This document shows positions 1 through 10,900 of a DNA stretch of 57,071 bases, in pieces (within the stretch, counting starts at the first letter, position 1; the number at the start of each line of letters is the position of its first letter). The DNA is from JADJNW01 sp964517175 (lineage in GTDB: Bacteria > Bacteroidota > Bacteroidia > Chitinophagales > Saprospiraceae), in assembly GCA_964517175.1 (NCBI GenBank), contig CAZFBU010000006.1, forward strand, positions 1 through 57,071. Reading direction: 5' to 3'. The position numbers and the translations under genes were made by a program. The notes beneath the pieces are model-generated. The model did not search any database and was not told the origin of the DNA. It saw only the letters and a program-made list of their open reading frames with translations.

Positions 1-105
1 CACTAGTGCCAAGGGCACATGTTTCTTGCCTCGACGATCTCCTAAATCTAAATCCGTTTGCCTTTGAAGTTCTTCGTAAAATGTCGTTTCTTGTTCTATG
101 TTGTG
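1..105 (-). CDS. Transposase-like protein, N-terminal fragment cut by window edge
   Basis: Read leftward, the first ~105 bases encode an open frame that runs off the window. It contains FYEELQRQTDLDLGDRRGKK followed by a hydrophobic start (HVPLALV). This resembles the N-terminal region of ISAs1/IS4-type transposases found in Bacteroidota, where a D-x-R-x-x-x-GKKH stretch precedes a hydrophobic helix. No ATG is present in frame; the frame stays open to about position 160 without a clear initiator, so it may be a 5'-damaged copy or start at a rare codon. Only about 35 residues are visible, so the family assignment is tentative and comes from recall of the motif, not a search. Confidence 0.4.
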
Positions 106-210
106 GGTGAGTTTTGTTGTTGAGTTTAGTTGTAGTAAACCAAATTTACAACTTTGTCTCGCTCATTCCTTTTTTTATGAGAAAGCCCTTTATTCTCAAA
201 TCAACACAAC

Positions 211-1875
211 ATGAAAAACCTAAAACCCATTTTTCTCTTCGCGTTGAGCGTGCTGCTGCTTGCCGCTTGCCAGCGCGAGCCGCAAACATACGACTTCATC
301 ATTCGCAATGCCATGATTTACGACGGCTCGGGCGAAGCCCCGGCGAAAGGGGATATTGCTGTAAATGCTGACACGATTGCCGCCGTTGGCGATCTGAGTC
401 GCGACATTGGCACCCAGGAAGTCAATGCACAGGGCATGGCAGTCAGTCCTGGCTTCATCAACATGCTCAGCTGGGCGACAAACCTCTTGGAGGATGGGCG
501 CGGTATGAGCGACATCAAGCAGGGCGTTACCCTGGAAGTCATGGGCGAAGGACGTTCATTGGGACCAGTCAAAGAACCGAACATCACCGAAGACAGTGTC
601 AGACTGGTCACTTTTGCCGATCATTTTGAGTATCTGGAAAACCATGGCATTTCGCCGAATGTAGCTTCGTTCGTTGGTGCGACGAGCTTGCGTGTACACG
701 AAGTCGGCTACGAAGATCGCGAACCAACGCCCGAAGAATTGGAGCGCATGAAAGCTCTCGCCCGCCAGGCAATGGAGGAAGGCGCGATGGGCATTGGCTC
801 TTCGCTCATTTATGCGCCGGCATTCTATGCCAAGACAGAGGAGTTGATCGAACTGTGCAAAGTCGCCAGCGAGTACGGCGGCATGTACATCACGCACATG
901 CGCAGCGAGGGCAACCGCATTGAAGACGCGGTGGATGAGACGATTCGGATTGCCGGTGAAGCCAATCTTCCGGCAGAAATTTATCACCTGAAATTCGGCG
1001 GACAACAAAACTGGTCAAAGATTGATAACATCCTTGCTAAAATCGACAGCGCGCGCGAAGCGGGTATAAAAATCACGGCAGATATGTACCTCTACACCGC
1101 TGGCTCTACCGGTCTGGATGCCGCCATGCCACCCTGGGTGCAGGAGGGCGGTTATGCTGCCTGGGCAAATCGACTGAAAGATCCTGCCGTTCGCAAAAAG
1201 GTAGTCGAAGAAATGAAGACCGACGCGATGGAATGGGAAAATCTTTATTTCTCGGCTGGTGCGGAAGGCGTGCTGCTGGTCGGTTTTCGGAATGAAGAAT
1301 TGCGCGATCAATACACCGGCAAAACGCTGGCAGAAGTTGCCAAAATGCGTAATCAATCGCCCGAAGATGCAGCAATCGACCTGGTTATCCAGGATGGTAG
1401 CCGCGTGCAGGTGGTCTATTTCCTGATGTCGGAAAAAAATATCAAGCGTCAGATTCAGTTGCCGTACATGAGCTTTGGCTCAGATGCAGGCGCGCCGGCT
1501 GCCGAAGGCGATGTGTTGAAATCCAGCACGCACCCGCGCACCTACGGCAATTTCGCGCGCCTGTTGGGCAAATACGTTCGCGATGAAAAAGTCATTCCGT
1601 TAGAGGAAGCGATTTACAAACTGACGCATTTGTCTGCCAAAAAGTTAAAAATCGATGACAAGCGCGGCTTGCTGAAGCCCGGCTACTATGCGGATATTGT
1701 CATTTTCGATCCCGAAACGATTCAGGATCACGCAACGTTTGAAGAGCCGCACCAATACGCGACCGGCGTGGCGCATGTTTTTGTGAATGGCGAGCAAGTC
1801 TTGAAAGATGGCGAACATACTGGTGCTACGCCGGGAAAATTCGTCCGTGGACCGGGGTATATGGCGAAAGATTAA
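211..1875 (+). CDS. D-aminoacylase-like amidohydrolase lipoprotein
   Basis: A 554-residue amidohydrolase of the N-acyl-D-amino-acid deacylase group. Residues 1-20 form a lipoprotein signal ending in LLAAC, with Cys20 the likely lipidated residue, so the enzyme should sit on a membrane facing the periplasm or exterior. The small beta-sandwich strands lie at 28-75 and the TIM barrel follows. Recognisable ligands are His229 (ITHMRSEG), His259 (EIYHLK) and Asp425 (SFGSDAGAP), and the C-terminal PGYYADIVIFDP is typical. The usual HxH after PGFI is replaced by NMLSWA (84-89), and the position where D-aminoacylases carry a metal-binding Cys reads VMGEG (110-114). It would hydrolyse an N-acyl-D-amino acid or a related amide, but the changed metal site makes the substrate uncertain. 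ATG at 211 is fixed by the signal peptide. Its stop overlaps that of the convergent gene by four bases. Confidence 0.8.
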   Translation: MKNLKPIFLFALSVLLLAACQREPQTYDFIIRNAMIYDGSGEAPAKGDIAVNADTIAAVGDLSRDIGTQEVNAQGMAVSPGFINMLSWATNLLEDGRGMSDIKQGVTLEVMGEGRSLGPVKEPNITEDSVRLVTFADHFEYLENHGISPNVASFVGATSLRVHEVGYEDREPTPEELERMKALARQAMEEGAMGIGSSLIYAPAFYAKTEELIELCKVASEYGGMYITHMRSEGNRIEDAVDETIRIAGEANLPAEIYHLKFGGQQNWSKIDNILAKIDSAREAGIKITADMYLYTAGSTGLDAAMPPWVQEGGYAAWANRLKDPAVRKKVVEEMKTDAMEWENLYFSAGAEGVLLVGFRNEELRDQYTGKTLAEVAKMRNQSPEDAAIDLVIQDGSRVQVVYFLMSEKNIKRQIQLPYMSFGSDAGAPAAEGDVLKSSTHPRTYGNFARLLGKYVRDEKVIPLEEAIYKLTHLSAKKLKIDDKRGLLKPGYYADIVIFDPETIQDHATFEEPHQYATGVAHVFVNGEQVLKDGEHTGATPGKFVRGPGYMAKD

Positions 1876-2810
1876 AGCACAAAGCGGTAAGCGAGCATGG
1901 CTTCGATGCCCAAGCCACGGTACTGCCCAAAGTCGCTGATATTGTACGAGCCGAGCATCCCGATTCGCCAGTAACTGCTATCGTCGAAACCGCTCCGCGT
2001 GATGACACCGACTTGCAGCGCCAGGGTTTGATTGGTCGAATAAGTGATGGCCGTCCAGAAGGCTTCGGGCATTTCCATTTTCACGTTGATATTGACGTTG
2101 GTAATATTCGGGCTACCGAAATTGAGCCAGGCGGAAGGTTCGATCAAAAAATTATCATTCACCAGCCGCCCGCCCACCAGAAAATTGCCGTGCATGGTGC
2201 GCTGCCAGTTGGCAAAACGACTGGTTTCCTCTACAATGATTTCCGTAGGGAATACTTGTTGTACTGCGCCACCGAAGAAAAACGCATTTTCTTCGCTGTA
2301 CCGGCTGCGCCGCGTGCCGCCGTAAGTGGTATAAAAAAAGCCCACGCCGGCATTCAATCCCAGCGTATTGCTTTCGCCAATGGGTAGCAACTGATCGTCC
2401 GGATCGTTGATGATGATCTGGCGGGCATCCACGAAATACTGGCTCGCGTTCACCGTTGCACCGATGGACGCCTGATCGTAACGTGTGAAACCCATTTTGA
2501 ACCGATAGGCGTAATTAAACCCAAGAAAAGAAAATTGCAACGGCTGAATTTTATCGTGCATAAACACCCCGCCAATGCTCATATTTTCCCGCTCGAAGGG
2601 GTACTGCGCCGCGATGGTCGCCGTGCTGGGCGCATTGTCAAAGCCAAACCATTGCTGCCGGTAATCCACCGCGATCTCCCAGTAGTCGTACAGCCCGGTC
2701 ATCGCCGGATTCCAAACATAATCCAATTCGCCGAAAGGGCTTCGATCCGGCAATTGCTGACCAAAAACCGCCAGCGGCAACAGGAAAAAGAGGGGTAAAA
2801 TATATCTCAT
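1872..2810 (-). CDS. PorP/SprF family type IX secretion membrane protein
   Basis: A 312-residue outer-membrane protein. Residues 1-18 are a Sec signal peptide (FFLLPLAVFGQ). It is followed by the family hallmark: an early NPAMTGLYDYWEI segment and YRQQWFGFDNAP, as in PorP/SprF proteins, then alternating beta strands to a C-terminal AYRFVL that ends in an aromatic-rich strand. SprF of Flavobacterium johnsoniae is needed for secretion or attachment of SprB, and SprF-like proteins commonly pair with proteins carrying a type B sorting domain. The upstream gene on the same strand, 52 bases away, encodes exactly such a protein, so this is probably its dedicated partner. It is not the core PorP by context. 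No obvious promoter is seen in the short gap, consistent with cotranscription. Confidence 0.88.
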   Translation of the reverse strand: MRYILPLFFLLPLAVFGQQLPDRSPFGELDYVWNPAMTGLYDYWEIAVDYRQQWFGFDNAPSTATIAAQYPFERENMSIGGVFMHDKIQPLQFSFLGFNYAYRFKMGFTRYDQASIGATVNASQYFVDARQIIINDPDDQLLPIGESNTLGLNAGVGFFYTTYGGTRRSRYSEENAFFFGGAVQQVFPTEIIVEETSRFANWQRTMHGNFLVGGRLVNDNFLIEPSAWLNFGSPNITNVNINVKMEMPEAFWTAITYSTNQTLALQVGVITRSGFDDSSYWRIGMLGSYNISDFGQYRGLGIEAMLAYRFVL

Positions 2811-2862
2811 CGGTTTTGGAAATTTTAAGTTTGAAAAGACAAAATTTTGGATTTAACCCAAG

Positions 2863-4776
2863 TCATTCGCGCAGGATCGTCAGCGTTTGTTTGATCTCGC
2901 CGGTGCGAAACGCCAGGACGTAGAAATAATTTCCAGCCGGTAAATTTTTTCCCTTGTACGTACCGTCGAAGCGCTCGTCATCCCGCTGATAATTAACTTT
3001 GTTGTAAATCAGATCGCCCCAGCGGTTGTAAATTTTAAGCGAATTCACGCCATATTTGGAAATATTGCCAAATTCCAGCACGTCGTTTTTGCCATCGCCA
3101 TTGGGCGTGATCAGGTTGATCGCCAGAATGTCCAGTGGATCGTTTGCTACCAGTACCTGCACCGTGTCCGTATTCACGCAGCCATTCGCATCGGTGATCA
3201 TTACGACATAATTAGTGCTGTCTTCCGGTGAGACCGTTGGGTTCGGGATGGTGTTGTCACTGACCGGATATTTGTTGACGAACCAAAAATACGCCACGCC
3301 GCCGAACGCCTGCAGCTCCAGTTCGTCGCCCGGACCGATGCAGGTATCGGGACTTACCCCGGAATTAATTTCAAAAACCTGAATCAGAATGGAGTCTTTG
3401 GCGGAAGCGCAGCCATTGGATACCTCGACAAAATAGGTTGTCTCCTGGGTAGGTGTGGCAAAAGGGCTGGCAGTATCGGTGGCGCTCAGCGTACCGGATT
3501 CATCCTGCCATTGAAACATATCGCCGCCGCTGGCAATCAACTGTACGGATTCGCCCGGGCAAACCGCCGTTTTCTCAGATTGAATATTCGCCACTGCCGC
3601 CTCGCCGGCGACCACCTGAATGGTATCCGAAGCCTCGCAGCCGGGCGCATCGCTGACGGTCACGCTGAAAGTGCCCGGGGCACTCACCGAGATGGAGCGA
3701 GTTGTTTCTCCATTCGACCAAAGGTAGTTGTTAAACTGCCCGGCATCCAGCAAGGCGTTTTCGCCATCGCAAAGGAAAACCGTATCCGGCAGGTTCAGCT
3801 TCGGTCCATCCGTCAATTCGATGGTAAAACTGTCAATCACTTCGCAATTATTTGTATCGCGAACCATCACTTCATAATCGCCCGGCGGCAGCATCGCAAA
3901 GCGGTTGGTACGTTCAAAACCATCGCCAATGTCAAATTGGTACGGCGCTACTCCGCCGGAGGCAGTAATGGTCGCAGCACCGTTTGGCGATGCGCAGGAA
4001 GCATTCGTTACCTCAATTTCATCAATTTGCAGCCGCATTGCCGGTTGCGAAATCGTCACCGTTGAATCGAGGAGCACAGCACCGTTATCATCCAGAACTT
4101 CCAGGGTATAATCTCCGGCGACCAGGTCGGAAATATCTTCGTCGGCAGATTGGAAGTTATTCGGACCCGACCAGCGCACGGCAGTTGCGCCCGGAGTGGT
4201 TACGGTTGTATTGATAGCGCCGTCATCGCCACTGTTGCAGCTAACATTTGCAACTTGAAAGTTAACGCCCGCGCCACCGGTAATGAGCACCGAACCGTTT
4301 TGCGGATCAAGCGGGACCTCCTCAAATTGCCCGTTCGTTTCCGTTGCCCGGAAAATTTGAATATCCAGCGGCATATCGGTGATGTTCACTTCCGTGAAAT
4401 CGCCCGGCTCGCCGTTTGCAAAGAAAATCAATTGGATGATAGAAAGACCATCCGGGAGGGTCTGTCCGGCACCCTGAATGTCGAACCAGGAAAAACGCAG
4501 GCTCCCATTCGCTGCTCCGGCACTGCCAACTGCAACGAAAGGCAAGCCGGCTTCTTCAAAAGCCACATATTGAATAACGCTGGTATCCCAATTGATGGAA
4601 AACTGGGCGGAAACGATATTCGAGAAATTTTGGGTGGTAATGTCTAACCGCAAGGTGTCCGCTGCATTAACAACCGTATCTGGGAGTTGCAATGTGATGG
4701 ATTCCTGTGCAAGGATGGGGGTGTATGTCAACAAAGCCCAGATGCTGACCATGAGCTTGATCCTTCTCATAAGCAT
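2863..4776 (-). CDS. Cohesin-like/SprB-like surface protein with T9SS type B sorting domain
   Basis: A 637-residue secreted protein. Signal peptide 1-23; the ATG at 4776 and another two codons later are both possible. Residues about 25-165 look like a cohesin-type beta sandwich (LRFSWFDIQG, PGDFTEVNI). Two SprB-type repeats follow (about 170-325, with NVSCNSGDDGAI and NASCASPNGAATI), then three Ig-like segments, each with a conserved Cys. The last ~85 residues form the gliding-motility-associated C-terminal domain (ITPNGDGKNDVLEF, YNRWGDLIY, GNYFYVL), the type B T9SS signal. Export through SprA and retention by the PorP/SprF-like protein encoded next are expected. The cohesin-like module is similar to modules in the giant protein encoded upstream, suggesting the two interact or share an origin; that is inference. 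Confidence 0.85.
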   Translation of the reverse strand: MLMRRIKLMVSIWALLTYTPILAQESITLQLPDTVVNAADTLRLDITTQNFSNIVSAQFSINWDTSVIQYVAFEEAGLPFVAVGSAGAANGSLRFSWFDIQGAGQTLPDGLSIIQLIFFANGEPGDFTEVNITDMPLDIQIFRATETNGQFEEVPLDPQNGSVLITGGAGVNFQVANVSCNSGDDGAINTTVTTPGATAVRWSGPNNFQSADEDISDLVAGDYTLEVLDDNGAVLLDSTVTISQPAMRLQIDEIEVTNASCASPNGAATITASGGVAPYQFDIGDGFERTNRFAMLPPGDYEVMVRDTNNCEVIDSFTIELTDGPKLNLPDTVFLCDGENALLDAGQFNNYLWSNGETTRSISVSAPGTFSVTVSDAPGCEASDTIQVVAGEAAVANIQSEKTAVCPGESVQLIASGGDMFQWQDESGTLSATDTASPFATPTQETTYFVEVSNGCASAKDSILIQVFEINSGVSPDTCIGPGDELELQAFGGVAYFWFVNKYPVSDNTIPNPTVSPEDSTNYVVMITDANGCVNTDTVQVLVANDPLDILAINLITPNGDGKNDVLEFGNISKYGVNSLKIYNRWGDLIYNKVNYQRDDERFDGTYKGKNLPAGNYFYVLAFRTGEIKQTLTILRE

Positions 4777-4887
4777 GTTTAAAAGCGCTTTAGCTAGGTT
4801 CGGTTTTTGAAATTTTAATTTAAAACGACCAGTTGGTGAACTTATTGAAATAGTTTAGAATTTTTGCCTAACGGCGTAATATGAAGA

Positions 4888-4921
4888 CGGCTTTGTGCAG
4901 CAATTCAACCACACAAAGCCG
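4888..4921 (-). terminator. Hairpin downstream of the giant surface-protein gene
   Basis: A ten-base perfect stem (CGGCTTTGTG with CACAAAGCCG, 14-base loop) lies 30-60 bases past the stop at 4951. The tail read leftward is only moderately T-rich, so it may be a weak terminator or an intercistronic hairpin allowing partial read-through into the next gene. Confidence 0.5.
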
Positions 4922-4950
4922 GGCTTCGATGCTGGGAAAATTATTGCAAA

Positions 4951-7900
4951 TTATTGCAAAATAATCATACTCTTCGTGGCGGCAAAGTCGCCGGTGCGCA
5001 GGGTGTAATAGTACACGCCCGCCGCCAGGCTTTCCCTGGCGATTTCTATCTGGTTGTACCCCTGGATGTAATTGCGATTGAAGGTGCGTACGACCTTTCC
5101 AAATTGATCGAAAATGATCAGATCCGCTTCCATGTCCGTTGGCAGATCGAATCCGATGATCGTCTGCTGCCGGAATGGGTTCGGAGCGTTTTGATACAAT
5201 TTGTAAGCGGGCGCTTGTTCCGTTGGTGCGCCATTTTCGAGGCGGAATTCCACATCGAGTTTTTCGGCATCGCTGGTAAATGCTTCCGAAGCAATATATC
5301 GGGAATTTGATTGCAATACGCGGCTCAAATCCTCGATATCCGTCAACGCCCGGAAGCGCAGGGTGAACAGCGTCTCATCCGCATCCACGCTCAAACCTTC
5401 GCCCTTCACATCGAACCAACTCATGCGCAGCACGCCGGTGCCTGCATCGCTAGCGCCGGTCGCCAGCCCTACCAGTGCCGGGTTCTCCGAACGAATCACC
5501 TCCACGAATTCCAGCGCTCCGACCTGGAACACCAACCCAAGTTGGAACGTTGCCATAGCGCTGAAGTTGTCGCTACGCACCGGAATCTCGATTACCTCGC
5601 CAGCCTGCACGCGACGATTCGGCGCCCGGAATTCCAGTTTGCCGTTGCTGCGTACCGCCGTCGGATTGGCATGCCCCAGAATATCGCCCACTTTCACGCC
5701 AATGAAATTGGAAATTGTATCTTTCATCAGCATTACTTCATCGCGGTTTTTGTATGGGAAAACATTGCTGGAATTGAATTCTTCCGGCATCTGCGATTCC
5801 GATTTGACAAACACCCACGATGGGCAATCGCCAAAGCTCTGGCTGGAACCGATGATGATACGCTGGATGAGGAACAAATCGAGGCTCGTGAAGCGACCGT
5901 CGCAGTTGGCATCACCGGCAATGATTTGATACGGCGATACAATTTCCTGCGGCTCCATGCCCAGGATAAACCGCTGACCAGCAAAGAGCGCATACGTTGA
6001 AAGTCCATTTTCCGGCATGTAATTCCGCTTTGGCTCAATCGTATATATCGCTCCCATTTGGAGTTCGGGCAGTCCGTAATGACCGTTTTCATCGGTCATT
6101 TGCATGGTGTTATAATCATCGCTGGCTACATTTACTTCCACTTCCGGCAGTGGCGCTCCCCAGTAGGTTTTGATATCGCCGGCTACCTGCGCCGTATTGG
6201 CAATATCTACCCTTCCGGGCAAAATACCGTACGGAACAGCAACCGGGATGCCATTGGCAATACCACCCAGTTCGATAATCAGCGGTGAATTGGCAATTGT
6301 TACTTCTGTGAATTGCCCCGGGTTACCCACCAATTGTACGTTGATGTAGAATAGAATCTGACCTTCTCCGCATGGAACGCCACCGCCGGTATTATTGAAA
6401 TAGCTGAATGTTCGGTTCGCAGCGTTGTACTGCGGCGCTATGGAACCGGGCGTTATGCCGGTAATCTGACCAACGGAAGTATTGCCGATGAACAAAGAGC
6501 CGGCAAAAGATACCAGCGTACTGGTTACACAATTTTCGATGACAACCGGTACAAACACCGTTGCATTCTGCGCGCCGCTGACCTCCTTCACGTCAATAAT
6601 TGCCGCTTCGGCAGGCGAACCAACCGTTACGGTCTTGCAGCGCTCCCGGGAGCCGCAGTCGTTCGTAACGGTAAGGCAAACCTCATACGTATTTTCACCA
6701 CCATAAAGGTGAGATGGGTTGTTGGTAGCGGCGCTGTTGCCATCGCCAAAGTTCCAACTGTAAGTTCCCGGTGAAGACTGATTGATGAAAGTAACCGTTG
6801 CACCGTCAATGGTATATGTAAAGTTCGCCGTCGGCAACTGATTGGTATTGGTAATATTCATCATTCGGGAAGCGCTGCAACCGCCGTCTTCCATGACCGT
6901 CACGGTGTAAGTGCCACTGGGCAGATCGGTAATGGTGTAGAGCCCCCCGTTTATGGTGGTGGAGCCATTGGTCGGTCCAGACCAGGTAATATCGTAAGGC
7001 GCGGTGCCACTATTGATACTCACCAGTATTTGACCACTTTCGCCACAAGCGCCATTAGTGGTGCTTGCCGAAAAGTCGAGATCACCCCCGGCAAAGACGT
7101 CAATCGTTTTTGAATCCGAGCTGCCCGTTGCTCCGATTACCGTTATGGTGTAAGAGCCGGAAGTCAGGTTCTGAATAGTGACACTATTGCCGGAGGTTGT
7201 CGCTGAACCATTGACACCGACTTCTCCGCCGCCATTCCATTGAATCGTATAAGGAGCGGTACCTCCGGAGATATTTACAACCACCGAGCCGGTTGGCTGG
7301 CAGGTATTGCCGGTTTGTGAAACCGTGATCTCCAGTAAGTCCTCTGTTATTGAAATCACCACTTCCTCGGTAATGGAACAATCATTATCATCGGTGACCG
7401 TCACTGTGTAGTCACCGGCGGGCAGGTTAGAAATTTCAACCATGCCGGTGTTATTGGCCGTCAGGCTGCCGCTTGCGCCGTTTCCGGCAAAATCAATCGT
7501 GAATGGCGCGGTGCCGCCGGTAATATTTATGAGGATTTTCCCCATTTCCGTGCTGCTGGCATTTTCGCTGGTGATCGTAGCTGCCAGATTGCCGCCCTCC
7601 GTGAGCGTGATCGTCTCTGTTTCGGTACAGGTATTGGCATCGGTCACTTTGATGATGTAATCGCCTGCGGGAAGATCGTCGATCAGATACGCCGTAGTAT
7701 TTATCATTTCCGAGCCGCTGACCGGCCCTTCCCATTCTATGAGGTAGTCTGGTGTGCCGGTCAGGCTAAGTGAAATGGAACCATTTTGCTCGCAGGTACC
7801 ATTATTAGCTGTTGCCTCAAATATCTCGACCGGCGTTTCAAACACCGTAATCATGGTGGTATTGTAACACCAGTTTTTATCCTTCACTTTAATGGTGTAT

Positions 7901-10900
7901 TTGCCGGGTGGTAAATCCATGATCTCATAAGCGTCATCATCAATGGTGACGGAGCCGCTTTGGGGCCCAGTCCACTCAATGACGTAAGGCGCCATACCGC
8001 CAAAGATATCTATCCAGATCGTATTGAACTGCCCGCAATCATTTACGACCAGCGAAACATTGATCGTGATAGCGCCTTCATCAACGGCTACTTCCACGGT
8101 TTTCGTGTCGGTACACCCGTTGCTGTCTGTCACGGTGATCGTGTACATGCCGGGCGTCAGGTTTTCGATTGTAAACATATCCGCCGCCGTTGAGGCAGAG
8201 CCTGGGGCTGGTCCGGACCAGGTGATGTTGTAAGTCGGCGAGCCGCCGATAAAATTGAGCTTAATGGCACCTGGTGTTTCGCAGATAACGTTGGTAATTG
8301 TCGTTGTGAAAAGGTCGGATGGTGTTTCAAAGACCATAATCATCGTCGTTGCGATGCACCAGTTCTCGTCTTTCACGGTGATGGTATATTTACCCGGCGG
8401 AACATTTTCAATCTCGAAGCCATTGGAGTTGGTTGTAGCTGAGCCATTTACCGGGCCTTCCCATTCAATCATGTAGGTTGGCGTGCCGCCATTAATATCC
8501 AGCCAGATGGTATTGTAGCCGCCGCATTGATTGTCGGTAACGAGCGACGCATTTATTGTAAGCGGATTTACCACATCAACCGTCACGACCTGCGTCTGCG
8601 AACATCCCTTGCTGTCCGTCACTTTTATGGTATAAGTACCCCCTTTCAGGTTGTCAATGGTAAACATGCTGCCGGAAGTAGTGGTATTGAAGTTTGCTGC
8701 CCCGGTCACTTTGATGGTGTAAGCAGGCATACCACCGACAAAAGTCAGCTTAATAGAGCCCGGCGCTTCGCAAACGGCATCCGTTACGACAGAGGTGAAA
8801 ATTTCCGTGGTTGTCGGGTTGATTTTCACATACTCATGGGCGACACAGCCGTTCTCATCTTCAACTGTGACGTAATAATTCCCCGGTGTAACGCCTTGAA
8901 TGCTAAAGTTTCTGTTATTGGTGAAAACGCTGCCATTTTGCGGGCCAGACCACTCTACACGGTACGTAGGCGAGCCACCGGTGATTTGCAGCGCAATAGC
9001 ATTGGTTGCACCGCAGTCCGGCGAATCCTGCAATGCCTGAATGTACAGGTCATTTTCGCCTTGCGTGATCTCGATATCTTTGCTGAGGGAGCAACCGTTG
9101 GCATCTTTGATCGTAATGGTATAGGAGCCGCCGGGCAGGTTTTCCAGATCAACCCAGGTGCTGCTGGTCGTCGTAGAGCCGCTCACTGGCCCGGACCAGG
9201 TGATCTTGTACGGCGCTTTGCCGCCAAAAATATCAACGCCAATCTTGCCGGGTGCTTCGCAAACGCCATTTTCGGGTATAAGCTCAAAGTCGAAGCCCGT
9301 ACCGCCGGAAAGGTGAATTAATTTGATGACGACGCACCAATTAGCGTCTTTCACCATCACTTCGTAGGTGCCAGATGGCAGATTGGAAATCGTGAAACTC
9401 GAATTATTGGTAGCCGCTGAGCCACTGACCGGGCCCGACCATTCGATCATGTAAGTCGGAGCGCCATTGCTCATAATCAATTGAATAGAGCCGGAAGCGG
9501 TGCAAGTCGCGCTTTGCTCTGTCATCGCCACTTCCAGTTGCTCGGAGGGGATCACTATCGTTTTGGTATAAGTGCACCAGTTGGCATCTTCGATCTTGAT
9601 GTTGTAAGTGCCGCCGGGCAGGTTTTCCACGTCGATCCAGTTGTTGCTTGAAGTTTTGGAGCCGTTTACCGGCCCTGACCACATTATTTTATAAGGCGCT
9701 TTGCCACCAAAGATATCAATACCGAGCTTGCCGGGTGTTTCGCAGGCACCTCCCCCCGGGAAAAATTCTACATCAAACCCGGCGCTTCCGCCCACCTGAA
9801 TCGTTTTATTCACCACGCACCAGTTGTCATCTTTCACCATGATCTGATAGGTGCCTGCGGGTAAGTTTTCGATGGTAAAGCTTGAATTATTGGTAGCAGC
9901 CGAGCCATTCACCGGACCTGACCACTCGATCATGTACGTGGGGCTGCCCTGGGTCATAATCAATTGGATAGAGCCTGTGGCAGTGCAGGTTGCGCTTTCT
10001 TCGGTCATCGTCACTTCCAGTTCTTCGGAAGTCACCACAATGCTTTCGGTGTAAGTGCAACCGTTGGCTGATTCTATGGTTACTTTATAAGTACCAGCAG
10101 GTAAGTTGACGATATTGAATCGGGAACTGCTGGAGGTTGCCGTGCCGCTTTTGGGGCCGGTTACCTTTATTTTATAAGGTGCAGTGCCGCCAAAGGTTTT
10201 AATGGAAATATAGCCCAGGCTTTCACAAACGACCGGATTCGGAGTGGCGGTGAAATAAAAACTGCTCTCGCTTTGTACAATAGTTACCTCTTTGGAAGCG
10301 GAACAGCCGTTTTCATCCACAACGTATATTTGATAGTTTCCCGGAAGCATATCATTCAGGGTGAAAACGGAGCTGTTGGCAATGAAGGTGCCGTTTTCCG
10401 TTCCCGTTACGTAAATTGTGTACTTTGGTGTGCCATTCTGGATAATGACTTTTACCGAGCCTGCCTCACCGCAGGTTGCGTTGGTTACGATTGTACTTAG
10501 CGACAAATTGCCGCCTGAATTGATGGTAACCTGTTTGGTAACGGAACAATTGTTCCTGTCTGTTACCTTGATGGTATATTTACCCGCAGGTAAATTGCGC
10601 AATACGCCAGAGGAGTTGCTGGTTGTAGCGCTGCCGGACACCGGTCCTGTCCAGGAGACGTAGTAACCGGGCGAACCGCCGGAAACCGAAAGCGAGATGG
10701 AGCCGTTATTTTGTCCGCAACTGGCGTCGGAGGCGCTTAAATTGAGATTCAAATTGCAGGACGATATACAATCGACTTTGAGCTTGTAATTGGAAGTAGC
10801 GCCATTTTTACCATCAACGACTACGTAATAAACGCCGGGCGAGAGATCAGCCGTGATGGATTCGCTGCTGGTGCCATCCTTCTGACTGAAATCGAGGCAT

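Noticed and set aside
6841..10758. CRISPR-like periodic repeat
   Set aside because: The period is ~245 bases, there are no short identical repeats with unique spacers, and it is coding throughout.
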